Assembly (NCBI GenBank): GCA_023101885.1 | Contig: JALPQD010000358.1 | Span: forward strand, 1,116,001-1,180,000 | DNA: 64,000 nucleotides | Reading direction: 5' to 3' | Source: Typhlomys cinereus | Lineage: Eukaryota > Chordata > Mammalia > Rodentia > Platacanthomyidae | In this document: piece after piece, positions 48,901 to 63,300 of the stretch | How positions within the stretch are numbered: the stretch's first letter is position 1 | How the letters are laid out: the number at the start of each line of letters is the position of its first letter | Notes under the pieces: model-generated | The model's database searches: none | What the model was told of the DNA's origin: nothing | The model's input: the letters and a program-made list of their open reading frames with translations, nothing else | Made by a program: the position numbers and the translations under genes

Positions 48901-51900
48901 TACCCCCAAAGCTAACAGTTGCTGAGTTGTATTTATATTGAAACCTTATGTTTTAAAAATAGTTCTGGTTCTCCAGCCACCCCACCCTACCCTGGGTATT
49001 CAGCAATAGTATTTTATTTTACCCCAAAAGATCAATCCAGTGTTCTTTAATTTTTTTAAATTGGAAGAATAAATTTTTATAAATTGGAAGAATGTTAATA
49101 AGCTTTTTAAAAAAGGCAAATATTCTTCTATAACAAGAATGACATATAACCAATTGCTAAAAGCATTTGACAAGACATTAAATTACCACAGGCATTGGCT
49201 GCTGTTTCAAGTTAGGAACTCTATCCCAATAGCTTACATTCATAGCATTACTGAGGTAGTTACAACACTGAAAGTTGGACTCCGGGTTGCTGGGTTCTAT
49301 TTGCAAATGTGAAGGATACATGATCTTTTGAACCGATTTTCCTCCCACAATAATTCAAGTTTTCTTAAGAATTAATCCAGCCTTTTTAAAGAGGAAGTAA
49401 TATGTTCAGAGTTTTCATGCCTGAAAACTGCTAAGTGAATGTTATTACCTGAGTGGTGTGTCCTTTACCACAATAGCCCACATCACGTCCTATGAATACT
49501 AACTCTAAGTTATTTCCCTTGCAAGGAAAGGACATTTCTATCTGAGTTCATGCTGCTTGAAGCACCACCCACAGGCATACACTGGAGTCCCCTGGATCAG
49601 TCCTGACAAAGGCCTGTGGCTGGACTCCCGAGACTCCTGCTACAAACCCACATGTAAATTTCTTCAATGCACATTGTGGCAGCCACACACCTGCCGGATT
49701 TTCAAAATCTTTTAAAAACATTTATTTCTCTAAACATTAAATCATATTTTTCCAAAATTGACAAATTCAAAATTCTTATTGGTATGATAAATTCTAAATA
49801 ATGTTTTAACTCTTAATGTGCTGGGTTATTTTTATAAATGGGTGAAAATTGCTGCTTTACTTTACATATTTTGTTTATTAATTTGTCTTTACCAATATGC
49901 TCTATTTAAGGTGGTTTATATCATTACAATTGTTGGAAAACCATACACCGTGCATCTCAAAAAACAGTAAGACTCATGTTTCATTTATGGAAAAGGAAAA
50001 ACTTTTAGTTTTTACTTTCTTAAGGTTTATATACAGTAGTTAAATTCATTAATAGAGTATGATTTAGACTTACTTTATTTATACACTTTTATGCTTCATT
50101 GGGGCTTAAATATTATATATGTGAAGTTCTTACGTCTTATTTTTTTCAATTTGTATTTTTAAATTAAGAAAATTAGTCACATATTTGGAAATATTCAATG
50201 AGATATGTCCTTGAACCTAAACATGATATGCATACATACATGGACACACATAAATATACACGTAAACATATATACTCTTATACATGCACATATATGCATA
50301 TACACATGTACAAAGTCATATCCACATACACATACATTTACTCACATACACACATCTACTTACACACACACCCATTTACACATACACATGGACACTCACA
50401 CACCCACACACTCATACACACACACACTCATACACACACACACATAGAGTCTTCCAGCATCTGTAGTTGCAGATTACTCTCAACATAATACTGAAATGGA
50501 TTCTTTTCAAGTGTTGGCCTATTCCTTACCCTATCTGCTCTAACTCTCCCAGGATGAAACCATCTCTTCCATGTTCCATCCTACACACATCGCTTATAGC
50601 TATTTTTCACATCTGCAAACATATTTCTGCCTCAAAACCCTTGCATCTCTTCCTAATTTGCCTGAATTACATTTTTCTGCATGTCCATTTAGGTTATTCT
50701 TTGTGTCAGGTTCCTTCGCCTGGTGAACCTTGCCTCGAACATGCTTCTGTCCACCCCCATAACACTGGAGCCTTATTTACTGGTATAGTATAGGTTACAA
50801 CAAGTGCTCTGAATGGCCACAGGCTTTGTTTTTGCCTCACTGCTTTCTCAGCGCCTAGGAACCTTTTGTGTAGTAGCATGGTAGTGAATATTTGTTAAAT
50901 GAAGACATATACCACATCAGTAGAATTAACAGTGCCTGACAATGTAATTCTAGGGTCTACTCAGTGCTGAGTTTACCTGACTTTGCTGATGCACTGAGCC
51001 AACGATACCATATTAGAATTACTAGTTAAATATGAATCCAATCCACTTAACATCAATTTTTTCATTAATGTGTATATTCATGTTAAATCAATGACTTAAA
51101 TTCTATTTATTGATTTACTTTTAGCTCCTTCTTACCCCAGAATTTTTTAGTCTACACATATGATGAAACTGGATCTTTACATTCTGAATCTTCATATTCT
51201 ATGGTAAGAGTCAAAAGTCTTAGACATTTACGATCATTGCTAAAGTGGGTATACAATATAATTATAATATTTTGTTCCTAGAAGACTTTTTTTTTTTGGT
51301 GATGGGGACTAAACTCAGATTTTCACACATGCTAGACCAACACTGACCTACTGAATTATATCCCGATCCCCAAAAAGAATGTCTGATTCAAGTTCTGTGT
51401 AACTATGACCTGCTAGATGAGTAACTGCTGCATACAGACCTGGCATAATCACAGGAGACTGACTTGCCTTTCACACAACTGCTGTATAGAGACATAGAGT
51501 GAAGTATAGAATGTAGGTATAAAAGAACATATATGTGTTCAAAATGAAGACAGCTGTCAAAAACTGCATTTCCTGAGAATTATAATTATGTATAATTCCA
51601 GGTCTAATATTACCAAATTGCATGCCTTCTGAAATATTTGATAATATACTTTTACTTAGGAAGAACTTATGACTCCACCTACCCTGCTTTTCAGACGCAT
51701 TGCCATTACCAAGGATATGTTGCTGAGTTTCCAGATTCTCTCGTGACTCTCAGTTTATGTACAGGGCTCAGGTAATCACAGCTTGGATGGGTGGGAGACA
51801 CACTTGACAGGAAACACTAATGAGCAGAAGTTATTCAGGAAAGTCTGAAATCAGAATCTCAAAGTTTCTTTTATGATGGCTTCCCCTTTAATGATAGTTC

Positions 51901-54900
51901 CAACATTAACTCCTGGATCTAACTATCATCCAAATAATACCAATGTAGGGCATCCAGTTTCCTGGGCAGGAAGTGATGGTTTCAGAAAGGCAATTTTAGA
52001 CTAACCCTTTAAAGATCATTTTGTTCTCTGTTACTATCTAATTATGAAAATGGCCTTGAGTGCTTACCTAAATAAAATAGGCCCTTACAATATGGTTTTC
52101 GTTTAATATCAGACTTAAAATAGCCAATTAAGAAGAGTCTTTAGTGGTAAGTAATGTTTGTCATATGCTGTGAATTATGAAACAGTTGCCCAGGGAAGAA
52201 GAATCAAGAGCCAAGTAAGAGGTGAGGTGCTGTCTGACATTTTTCTTACTTCTGAAACCTGATTTCTAGAATTTGTTCCTGTGGTTTTGAAAAATTGACT
52301 TGTGTAGTTTTCCTGGACACCCTTCCTTTCATTTTTACCTTGTAACCTTAGGACTGTTCTTGTAATCCTCAATAATTACACTGGCTTTTTAAGGCCTTAA
52401 AGGGCATGTGGTTTTTATTAAAAATTTTAGGACATTTTAGTTATATGCATAAATGTATTTCACTGTGGTATTTCCATACATTTGTGTGTCATGACTTGAT
52501 CATATCCTTCCTCTAAACTACCTGTTCTTACACCTGCCCCCTTGTCTCTGGTAGTCTCTTCCCTTGTAGTTGCTCTCCAAATCTGAGGTCACTTTTCCAA
52601 AAAAATTCTAACACCCAAATTTAAAAAAAACAAACATTTGCTACTTATCTTTCTGTACCTGACATAACTGGTTTAATGTGGTTACATTTAGGTCAATCAA
52701 TTTTACTGCAAATAGGAATGTTTGATTGTTTTATCACGGGATAATATTCGGCTGTGTATGCATACTGTATTTTCTTTATCCATCCATCTGTTGACACACA
52801 TCTAGGCTAATGCTACAGTAACATAGTGTGCAAACATCTTTTATGTCTGCTGATTTCACTTCCCTGTGTTCAGTTACTGAATATCGCTCACTGGCTCATG
52901 AGTGGAAACTCTGAAAATATACTACACTAATGGATCCACTGATGGATTCATACTCAAATAACCTGGCAGCTACAGCAGATAAAGCAGATCATAGGGAATG
53001 TCTGTGAGTCCTACCCACTTCCTGTCTGACATAAAGTGAGCACCTGTCCTTGACACTTTCTCTACCATGCAATTTTGCCTCTCCACAGGCCTAGTATCAC
53101 TGGAGCCAAGGGCTTGTGGCAGAGCCTCAGAACCATGAGAAAAGGGGACTGGAGAAATGGCTCAGAGGTTAAGACTGAGCCTCATGAGTAGAAGGACCTG
53201 AGTTCAGATTTCAAATCCCACATAAAAATGCCAGGCAGAGATGATAACAGCCTGCTTTCTTCTGGTTCTGGAAGCAGATCCTGGGAAATCCTAGAATGAA
53301 GCAAAAAGGAGGTAGAAGCAATCCAGGCTGATTCCTAAAGTCAGCCTTGGGCTTCTAGAGGGACCCTCTGATACACCCACACCCACGCACAAACACACAC
53401 ACAAAAGTAAAAAATTTTAAAAAGTGAGAAAACTCATTCTCTCTTTCTGAAAGTTGTATTTTTTGGGCAGTTTGTCACAGCAATGGAAAGCTGATTAAAA
53501 TGTGGCATGTCTCCATAAATGGAGCAGGTAGATCACATGGTGATTCTACTTTCAGCTTTTTGAAGAGCCTCTGTACTGTTTCTTATGGTAACTGCAGAAA
53601 TCCACATTCCACCAATAATGTGAAAGACTCTTTCCCTGGGCTGTTGTCAATATTTACTATGATTTTTGTGTATTTATTTATTTTCAGAAATAGTCATTCT
53701 AATTGTGGTGAAAAGAGTCTCAATATATTTTTCTTTCTTTTGCAGTTCTTGGGACTGTAACCCAGTGTTTTTGGCCAACTGGTTAAACGGTCTGCCCATG
53801 AGCTATCCCATGTCAACCTGACAGTTGAGGGTTTGAGCTCTGGACACATTTGTGGAGAATTAGTGGTTGAGTTGAGCCTAGAGCGAACCTGAAGGAGATT
53901 GTCTGGCTGCTGGGGAAGGCCCAGCCCATGCTGGGTGGGATTAGGCCCTGGAATAAATCACAGAGAGCTAGTTGAGAGAGTTGGCATCCTTCTGTTCACT
54001 TGGCCAGACATGCTGGTCTGGCAAATAAGGATTGTCCTTCTCTCAGCCATTATGCAGTGATGGTGTGGCCAGTTCCCTCGGCCCTGGTGTCGGTGCGTGC
54101 TGTCCTGTCAAGCTGTACTGAGCACTGTAACCCGACTGCCGTAAGGAAATAAACCCCTTGCTCCCTTAAGCTGTTTGATGGTCATTTATCAGCAACAATG
54201 CAGGCTGACTGTAACACCTATATAGTTTTGGTTTGCATTTTATCTATCTGATGGCTAAAGATCTTAAACACTTTTTCATGTTTTTACTGGTCGTTTGAAC
54301 TCATTTGGGGAAGTGGCTTTTGCATTATTGCCTATTTGTTATCTGGATTAATTTTTTGAGTTTTGAGTTCTTATATATTCTAGACACTTATCTTCCATCA
54401 GGTGCATGCTGGGCAATGATTTCTCCCATTCTTAGATTGCTTTATTGCTCATTTCCTTTGTCAGACAGGAGTTTATATTTAATGCACTGCCATTTATCAA
54501 TTTTTGTTTTTACTTCATAAGTGCCTGGAGTCCTTTTCAGAAAGTCTTTATCTTGATGCCTTTATCTTGATGTGTCTATTTTATATTTTGCTCTGTGCTT
54601 CCAAAGTTTTGATACGTTTTGAGTTGAATTCTGTATAAGATTTGAGCTGAATTCTCTATAAGATTTGATACATTTTGAGTTGAATTCTGTATAAGATGAG
54701 AAAGGGATTGAACTCTAGTCGTCTGCATGTGGATACCTGGAATTCCTAGCAACATTCATTGAAGAACTGCCTTTTTTCAGCTTCCTTTGGCTCCTTTGTT
54801 AAGAACTGGTTGCTCGTAGACACGTATGGACTTATTTCTAGGTTCTCTATCCTATTCCATTGTTCTATGTGTATGTGTTTTATTCCAATACTGTCATTTT

Positions 54901-56395
54901 GTTCTATAGCTCTCTAGTATAATATGAAATGAGCTATCTTGCTGTCATGGCTTTCTGATTTTGCTAAGGATTTCCTGGATGTCCAGGGTTTTTTATGTTT
55001 CTATGTGAGTTTCTGACTTTTTCTATCTTTAGATTTTTGTGATGAAAACTGAACTGAATCTGCGGGTTGCTTTCGGTTTTATGGCTGTTTTGTAACAGGA
55101 GCTCCCAGACCACAATTGTTTCTTGTGATTGTTGTCCATACAGTTGTGAGTTAGGGTATTCCCTGGGAGACCAAATGTGCTTTTTCCATACTTACAGACA
55201 CTCAGAATAGTATGGTTCCTAAAAGTGGGTGACTTTTCCAGATGGCTCAGGGCGATGACACTCAATGATGCTTGCAGTTATAATGAATTTGTTAAACAAA
55301 GCTAGCCTGCCACACAAAGGAATTCCTTTCAGACCATATCAAGATATTGATGCAAAGCTTGCAAGAACCTTGGGTTTCTCTGCCCTAGAACATTTAGTCG
55401 ATTAATAGCCAAACCAACTATCCCCATCCTTTGCTGAGAAGTTCAGACTTGAAGTTGCAGACTTCGTTGTACTTTGCTTTGAGTTGCTTTTCTGAGTTGC
55501 TTTTAAGTTGTTCAATTTTCCCTGTCATGTCTTTCTTCGTTTCCGGAGCTCTTCTCTCTCTTTCATCTGAACATAATTTCTCCAACAGTAATCTGATTCC
55601 TCTTACTTCCCGAGGCATAAATTATCTTTTAGTCTAATACCTCATGTCAGAACCTCAGTATATTTTGAATGAATGAGGTTATCATTCAGAAATTATATAA
55701 TCCTTTTGAAAAAGCAAGGAAAGCTGGCCATGGGGTGCATGCTTGTGATTTCAGCATTTGATAGGCTGAGGTTAAAGGATTAAAAGTTCAAGGCTACCAT
55801 TAATTACATAGTGAGACCCTGTTTCCAAATAGTAAACAAATAAAAATAAAGGTCCAAATAAGGGCAGATATGGTGGCTGTTCATAGTTGACTACAAAAAG
55901 CAAATAGGAAAAGAAAATAGATTCAGCGTTTTCTGTGGTTTCTTATATCTCTTCTCAGATGATAGATAGCTCTGATGGCACTGTGGAACATGCTTATAAT
56001 CATTCCCTTTCTGAATACTCAGGGGATTTCTGCAGTTTGTAAACATCAGCTATGCAATCGAACCACTGGACTCTTCAGAAAGATTTGAACACATAGTCTA
56101 TCAAATGAAAAATGCCAATCTAGATGTACCAATGTTATCAGAAAATTACAGCAGTGTTTGGCAAAAAGGCCAACTCTCTCAAGTTCATTGGAATGTACAG
56201 GTAACTATGGTGATTCTTATATTGCAGCATCTGATGTGAATTGTTTTCCACAGGCTCATGTAGTTAAACATTAGATCCACAGCTAGTAGCACTATTTCAG
56301 GTTATGGAACCTTTAAGAGGGGGAGATTTGCTGGAGGAAGTGGGAGTGGGTCTTGAAGCTTGAGATTTGATAACTCTGCCCTACCTCATGTGTTC

Positions 56396-56447
<52 letters not shown>

Positions 56448-59400
56448 CTCTCTCTCTATTTCTTTCTATCTTGCCCAGAAAGAAACTCTCTTTTTTGTGT
56501 ATGGCTGCAGAGTACCATTTGACCTCTTACTTCTGCTCTGTCACTATGTATTTCCCACCATGGAATGACTCTATTTCCCCTGGAAAGTAACCTTTTATAA
56601 TAATGGATTCAGAATAGAATTTTACAACACAAACAATTCTGTAAAATAGAAATACTTTTAAATGCCTTTTATGAATCAAATATTACCCCAATACTAAAAG
56701 CAAACAAGGATGCAACAAGAAAGAATTATGTGCCAATCTCTCCAGTGAACACGGATGGAAAAATCCTCAATAAAATATTTATTTTACTAATTCTAAAACA
56801 TATAAAAAGACAATTTACAATGATCAAGTCAGATCAATTCCAGGTATGAAACGATGATTCAACATATATAACTCAATAAAGGTAATTGATCACATAAACA
56901 GACCCAAGGACAGAAATCACATAATCATCTCAAATACATGCAAAAGAGACCTTCAGTAAAAATCTAACATCTGTTTATAATAAAAGACCTGGAAAAATAA
57001 GAAAGTAGGACCTTATCTCAATATAATAAAAAGTGATATATGAGAAGCAAAACATCATCCTTAATGGAAAAAAACTTAAGGCACTTCCACTAAGGTCAGG
57101 GACAAAGCAAGATTGTCGGCTCTCATCACTCATATTCAATACAGTATTTGAAGTTTTAGAGAAAACAAAAGAAGGAGATTAAAGGGATAAAAACAGGAAA
57201 AGATGAAGTTAAGGTTTCCTTATTTATAGAAAATAATGATTCCATATTTGAGAAAACCTAAAGGCTCCACAGGACTGAAACCATATCAAGAACAAGCTTG
57301 ACAACAGGCTCCAGATGTGCCTATTGGTGCAAGAGTGTCATAGATGTTTTGATATAATCAACTGGTTTTCCACTGGATTCAAGACCTGTTCTTGAGGAGA
57401 CAATTCATGCCTAATACTGCAGTCACATTTAGAACCTGTGAATGGGGAGGTTACCAGGCCTACAGCTCATCAATTAGTGCCACTCTCAGCCTTTAGAAGA
57501 GATGACTGTGGAATGCTTGACCCCAAGTGGGACATCTAACCCTCTTTCTCTCAAGGACAATGGAACCATGGTTTACAAGATGCTGAGAATGAGTCATGGT
57601 TGAGGATCCAATCTACAGCATTGCATTTATGCTGTCCTTAAAGGCTCAGGGACGTTTGTGAAAGTATAACTGAAAGAGCCAGAAGACAGATAAAAGGGTT
57701 ATGAAATGCCATCCTCCAAAAATGACTCAGTCATGACACTTTGACTCAATAACACAGGTGATTACTGATGCTGGGCTTACAGTGGACCTATGTGGCCAAT
57801 GGATAGATATGAACTGAGGAGAAATCCATGGGGTCCTATCAAGTGCTGAACAATGGTCAACTAATTGATTTAGAGAGAGGGGATAAAATATCCAGGTTCA
57901 CAGGAGGAGCCTCCTAACCTCTAAGAAATTGTCTCAAGTCCAGGTTCATACAAAAGACCCTAGTTAAAACCCAATGAGACATGAAAGGACATAAATATGG
58001 GAGGGAGATTTGTACAGAGAACTGACAAGTGGAAGGAGATAAGAAAACCTATGTGACAAAGTAATCAGAATGTTTTATATATATTCATGAAATTGCCTAA
58101 AAGCAAAATTCTTCAATAAGGAGACAAGAAAAAAATTCTAATACAGCTAACAACATTTACTTAATGCCTTTCTCCCTCCACAGTGCAATCAAGGCACATG
58201 GTGTTGCATTTGAGATGGTGCACTTGGAATATTCCCTGGAACTGTTGAACTCTTTCCTTCATCCAAATGATGAACAGGCAAATCAAATTCTGTATCTGAA
58301 TTTATGTGTAGACCAGAAGTCATCCAGTTTTGAGGACTTCACATATATTTTTGCTGAAATAAAAACCTGGAAAGTTTCTGTTGAACCATAGTTGGCATTC
58401 ACATAGTGTGTAGGGCAGGTATTTAGAATTCTTAGCTCTGAGCTGATCATGCAGATTTACCATCATAAAGACAATGGAATCTCTCTCCTTATTCTCCTTC
58501 CTCCTACAGACTTCTGGCCTCCTTCATTACCGTACCCTTGAGCACTCACTGGGAATCTCTAAGTCTGGAATGTTTTGATCTAATTGTATACTTTACTGTT
58601 AATTTATATGCTTTGATCTAATTGTGTATTTTACTGTTAATTTTTATGTTTAAATCCTCATGATGGTTTTATGTGCACCTTTCTTACCTTCTTTATGTGA
58701 CAAATTTTGCTCTTAATAAATTCAGTAACATTAATAATTGATAAAAGTTTTTGGTTATGTCCCAGGACAAAACTCATTCACAACTCTTACCCCAACTTCT
58801 AGAAATACACATTGTAGTGGAAAAAAATTTGGTAAGTCAAATTTTCCTTTTGTTTTCTCATCCTTCCTCCTTTCTTTCCCTCCTCTTTCATTTGTCTTGT
58901 CAGGTTTCACACTGCCTCATTTCCTCCATCATTTCTCTCTCTCCTCTTGCTTTATCCCTTCCAGCTATCCCTTCCCCTTCTTTTTCATTTTTCCCTTCCT
59001 CTTAATGAATCAAAGACACAGTGATTTTTAAAAAAATTTCCAAGTATATTTTCTGTGTGATAGATAAGTCAATATGTGGCCTTCACATTCCACTCTGAGT
59101 AAAAGTTTGGACTATCCTGGAACATACAGTTTGGACTATCCTGGAACAAATAACACATCTGTATAATTTTCAGTATGTTTCATGGTGATTTCTAGTCTTC
59201 TTCAACAGACATATTTTTGAATTTTAGTTCATTTTTCTGTTTCTTTTATTTTTTTTTGTTCTTTTATGAAGCATTTAGTAGAAGATTAATTTTTTGGTGC
59301 TGAAGGAGAGACTTTATTTATTTTTATACTTTTTGATTCTTTGATACTTTCATACATAAATGCAATGAATTTATGTGTTTGCAACTCTTATTACATAGTC

Positions 59401-60341
59401 CTGTCCCCCTTCTGTCTCATTTCATACAGTTTCTCTCCTACTTTCACATCTTTTTGTATGTATGACTCACTGGATTCATCTGAGATATTTTGATTCTCTG
59501 TTTAATAGGAAGTTTCCAGCTATATAGAAGTTCTAGGGTAAAAATCTGCAGAACTTTGTTAGTGCTTCTTATTTTGCTCATTTACTGCTTGAGACTGTCT
59601 TGACAGTACATGCTAAGTGTACTCTATGTGCTTGAGATTGCTTTGCCTTAGGTCAGCATGTTTTTGTTGCTTGACAAAGCCTATGATTCTCCTGCCTGGA
59701 ATTACCAAGAGAATTCACCAGTTGAAAAAGTTACTATCATTTACGTCTTTTTAAGACCCTAAAGCAATGTATTTGTATTTCAGTATGATTATATGGGGTC
59801 TGAAACTATGACTGTAACACAGAAAATTGTCCAGGTGATTGGGCTTGTCAACACTGTAAGTATGCAGTTTTTCTTAATTTTTTATGTCATATTTCTAACG
59901 TTATAAAAACATTGAATATAATTTGCATTTTATTACTATGATAAATTAATGGTTTTGATATATTTATTGGTTTAATAATACTCAAGTGAACTTTATTTTT
60001 GAGGTACTATTAGAATGTAATTGATATTTCTTAAAAATATGTACTATAATCTTATTTGTAGATGTTTAATCAGCTCAACTTGACTGTTAAATTGTCCTCC
60101 TTGGAATTGTGGTCAGATGAAAACAAAATTGTTACTAATGGGGACGCCCATGAAGTTTTACAAAGATTTTTGGCATGGAAACAAGACAATTTTAACCAAC
60201 CATCCCGTGACATAACACATTTACTTATGTAAGTAAGTCCAATGTCCCAGTGTTCTGCAGGCATAAACAGATAAATAATGTCATTGAGATAAATTATTAA
60301 ATTTATTATATTCTTTGATTTTCTGTGACCACCTTGAAAAT

Positions 60342-60384
<43 letters not shown>

Positions 60385-63300
60385 ATATAGGCATGTGAAA
60401 ATGCCTTTATAACTTTTGGTGACCAAAGGAGTGAATACAAAATAAGGAAAGCTTAACTAGAGTAGATATAATAATTTTAAGTCTGAGAGTTAGGTGAGAA
60501 AAGAATATTAGCATTAAAATGAACTAGAATTTTCTATAATTTTGACTTTTGCTTAATTTTAAAGATGGAAACTTTGTATGTTTTTAAAGTAATTTTCCAA
60601 ATTTTGTGATTAAGAGATAAGCATATGTTCATGTATTGTTTTAAATAGCTACATTAATATAAAATGAATACCATCATGATGTAGTTACAGGAAACACCCT
60701 AAATACCTTGCAGCCACATTTCCTGGTGCCATATGCAATAAGAGCCACGATGCAGGTGTTGCCATGGTAAGTAACTTTGCTCTTCTTAGTACTATTGCTT
60801 TTTAGAAAACCTTATATTTTATTGATGTCATAAAATACTCTGACAAAAGCAACTTAAGATTGAAAGGGTTTATTCTAGGTCACACGACTACAGCCTCTTA
60901 TGGTGGGGGATTCAGGACAGCGGGAACTTGTCATGATTAGTGTAAATTGCTTTCATCTCTTGACTAGTTTTAGTCTAAGATCTTTTTTGTCAGATTATAG
61001 GATTATGACACCTTGTTTCACTTACTTGAAATGCCTTTGCTCATTCTGTCTCTCTGTCTCTGTATGCTTTTTTTGAAGCAGCAAAAATAGGAATCCGTTC
61101 TCCAATCCACTGTGCTAAGTCTGTCTTTTGATTAGGGGAACTGAGACTGTTGATAATCAGAGTTATGTCAAAGGGTGTGAATTGATTCTGATAATATTGG
61201 TTTTGACTCTGTAATGTTGATTTTGTAGCATTTGGAGTTTTCTCAGTTCTCTTTTGCTTAACAACTGTCTTAGTGACATCTATTTTTTTCCTTGAAGCTT
61301 TCAAGGATGTGTTTGTTCTTTTCTTCAGTCTGAATACTACTTGCAGTACTCTTCTGCAGAATGGTCATAACTGGTGCTCATAGATTCATTTATCTACTTA
61401 TTCATATTTATTTTTGGTTGTCTTGTATGTATGTTTGCATGTGTATGTGCGCATGTGTGTGTGTTTTCTTTGCAACAGGGTCTTTTCACTGAACCTGAGT
61501 TTTATTTCACTAGGCTGACAGGTCAGTGAGCTCTGGGGATCCTCCTTTTTCCACCCCTCAGCATTAAGGTTGTACACGTACAAGGCCATGTCTGGCAATA
61601 TAAGTTCTAGAAATTTGGATATTTATCTCATCTATTTGGTCTTTTCATGGTGTCCTAGATCTCACATGTTCAATCATCATCATTTTTAATTCAATGATCT
61701 GATTCACCTATCTTATCTTATCATCGTATTCTGTCCCATGATCAATTTTACGCTGATAATCCTTTTCCAGGTGTTTCTGACTTACTGAATTTTTCCTTTT
61801 GAGCCTCATTTCATCTGTGTTTTATTTCTATCTCTTTACTGAATTCTATTTTTGTATCCTGAATATACTTCCTCATTCATTCATCTGTTTATTTTCTTTT
61901 GAAATTCATTAGGGGTTTATTACTTAAGTTCTTTGAACATGTATGATATGGTTTTTTGAAATTTGCTGCGTTTTATCCTCATTCAAGACTGTTCCTATGG
62001 AATCAACAATTTTTGAAGGATACATTTGACTTAATTTTTTTCCTGTGACTTGTGTTTCTGCTTTAAGGATTTGTATATCCATTGTTTATTTATTAGTTGA
62101 GTCTTTCAGGCACACTTGGCCTCTACGAGAGACTGGACTGGTACTTGGACTTACCTCAGCTTAGCTGCTCCTAGTTAGGCTAGGTGATGATTGGAGTTAA
62201 TTATGGTGATGCTAAGTACTGATTAATGTGTAGGGTAGCTGAGTGGATCTCACCTGGAATGGTGTACATCATCTTTTACCCCCATGCCTATAAGATGTGG
62301 AAAGTGCATGTCTGAATGGTGTTCATACAGTCTCTTGCCTCAGTATCTATGGTCCCCAGTGTTAATTAACTGGGTTAGTGCTGGATAATATGTTGTGGAC
62401 AGCACTAGTCAGAGGTCCCCAAAGGACTTATCAGGAATCTGAGGCAGACAAGAAGACAAGGAACTGGTTTACAGATCAATAGAAGTCTGACGGGTCTCAA
62501 CAGCAGTCTAGAGATAGGAAAGAAAGAAGGGAAGCAGGTTGTGGATCTCTGACACACTCTGGATCATTTGGAGTTTCACAGATCCAGCAAGTGTATGAGG
62601 AGCATGATACAACATTAACATACACTTTTACTAGCTTATATTTGCTGAAATTATCTCAGATTTTTAAAATTATTTTTCCTTTTTACTGCTCAATGAGTGA
62701 ATATCCTCATCACCCTCCTTTCTCCCTCCCTTCTCTTCATCCCTTCCTTACTTCCCTCCCTTCATGGATCCAACCTTCTCCCTACCGTCCTCCTGACCAT
62801 CAGCTTATATGAGGTCTGGAGTCCTCACTGAATCATTTGCTCTAATGAAGGTTCAGGCTTCTGTGGAAGACCAAGAAACCCTGCTTTGGGCCAACAACTG
62901 TGTGGATAGTCCCCTCCCTCTATCCGACCCTTCACCCCTAAGTGTCCTACTGCTTGGAATTATTTCTCCTGAGATCCACACTAGTCTATGGGGGCACCAT
63001 GATATGTCAACCATTGTTCAGTTCTGGTCAAGTCTCACTGTAGTGAGTTCCTGGCTGCAGTAGCCCTGCGGAATGCTATGTTCAGTGATGGACCTTCCCA
63101 TCTTTAGGCTCTTAAATCTAACCATCCCCTCTTTCCTAAGGTTTCCTGAGTCTTAGAATGGCTGGCCTGTTTCGGTGAACATTGTAGGGTTGCTGGAATT
63201 CTGCATTGTGGTTGCTATTATTGTATATTTTTGTTATTTCTGCTCTGCACAAGGCTGTCTGGGTGCTGAGATCCTCTCCTATCCAAAGATAAAAAAACTT

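Noticed and set aside
50198..50488. Thr/His-rich plus-strand frames
   Set aside because: Low-complexity translation of the CA/TA-rich microsatellite.
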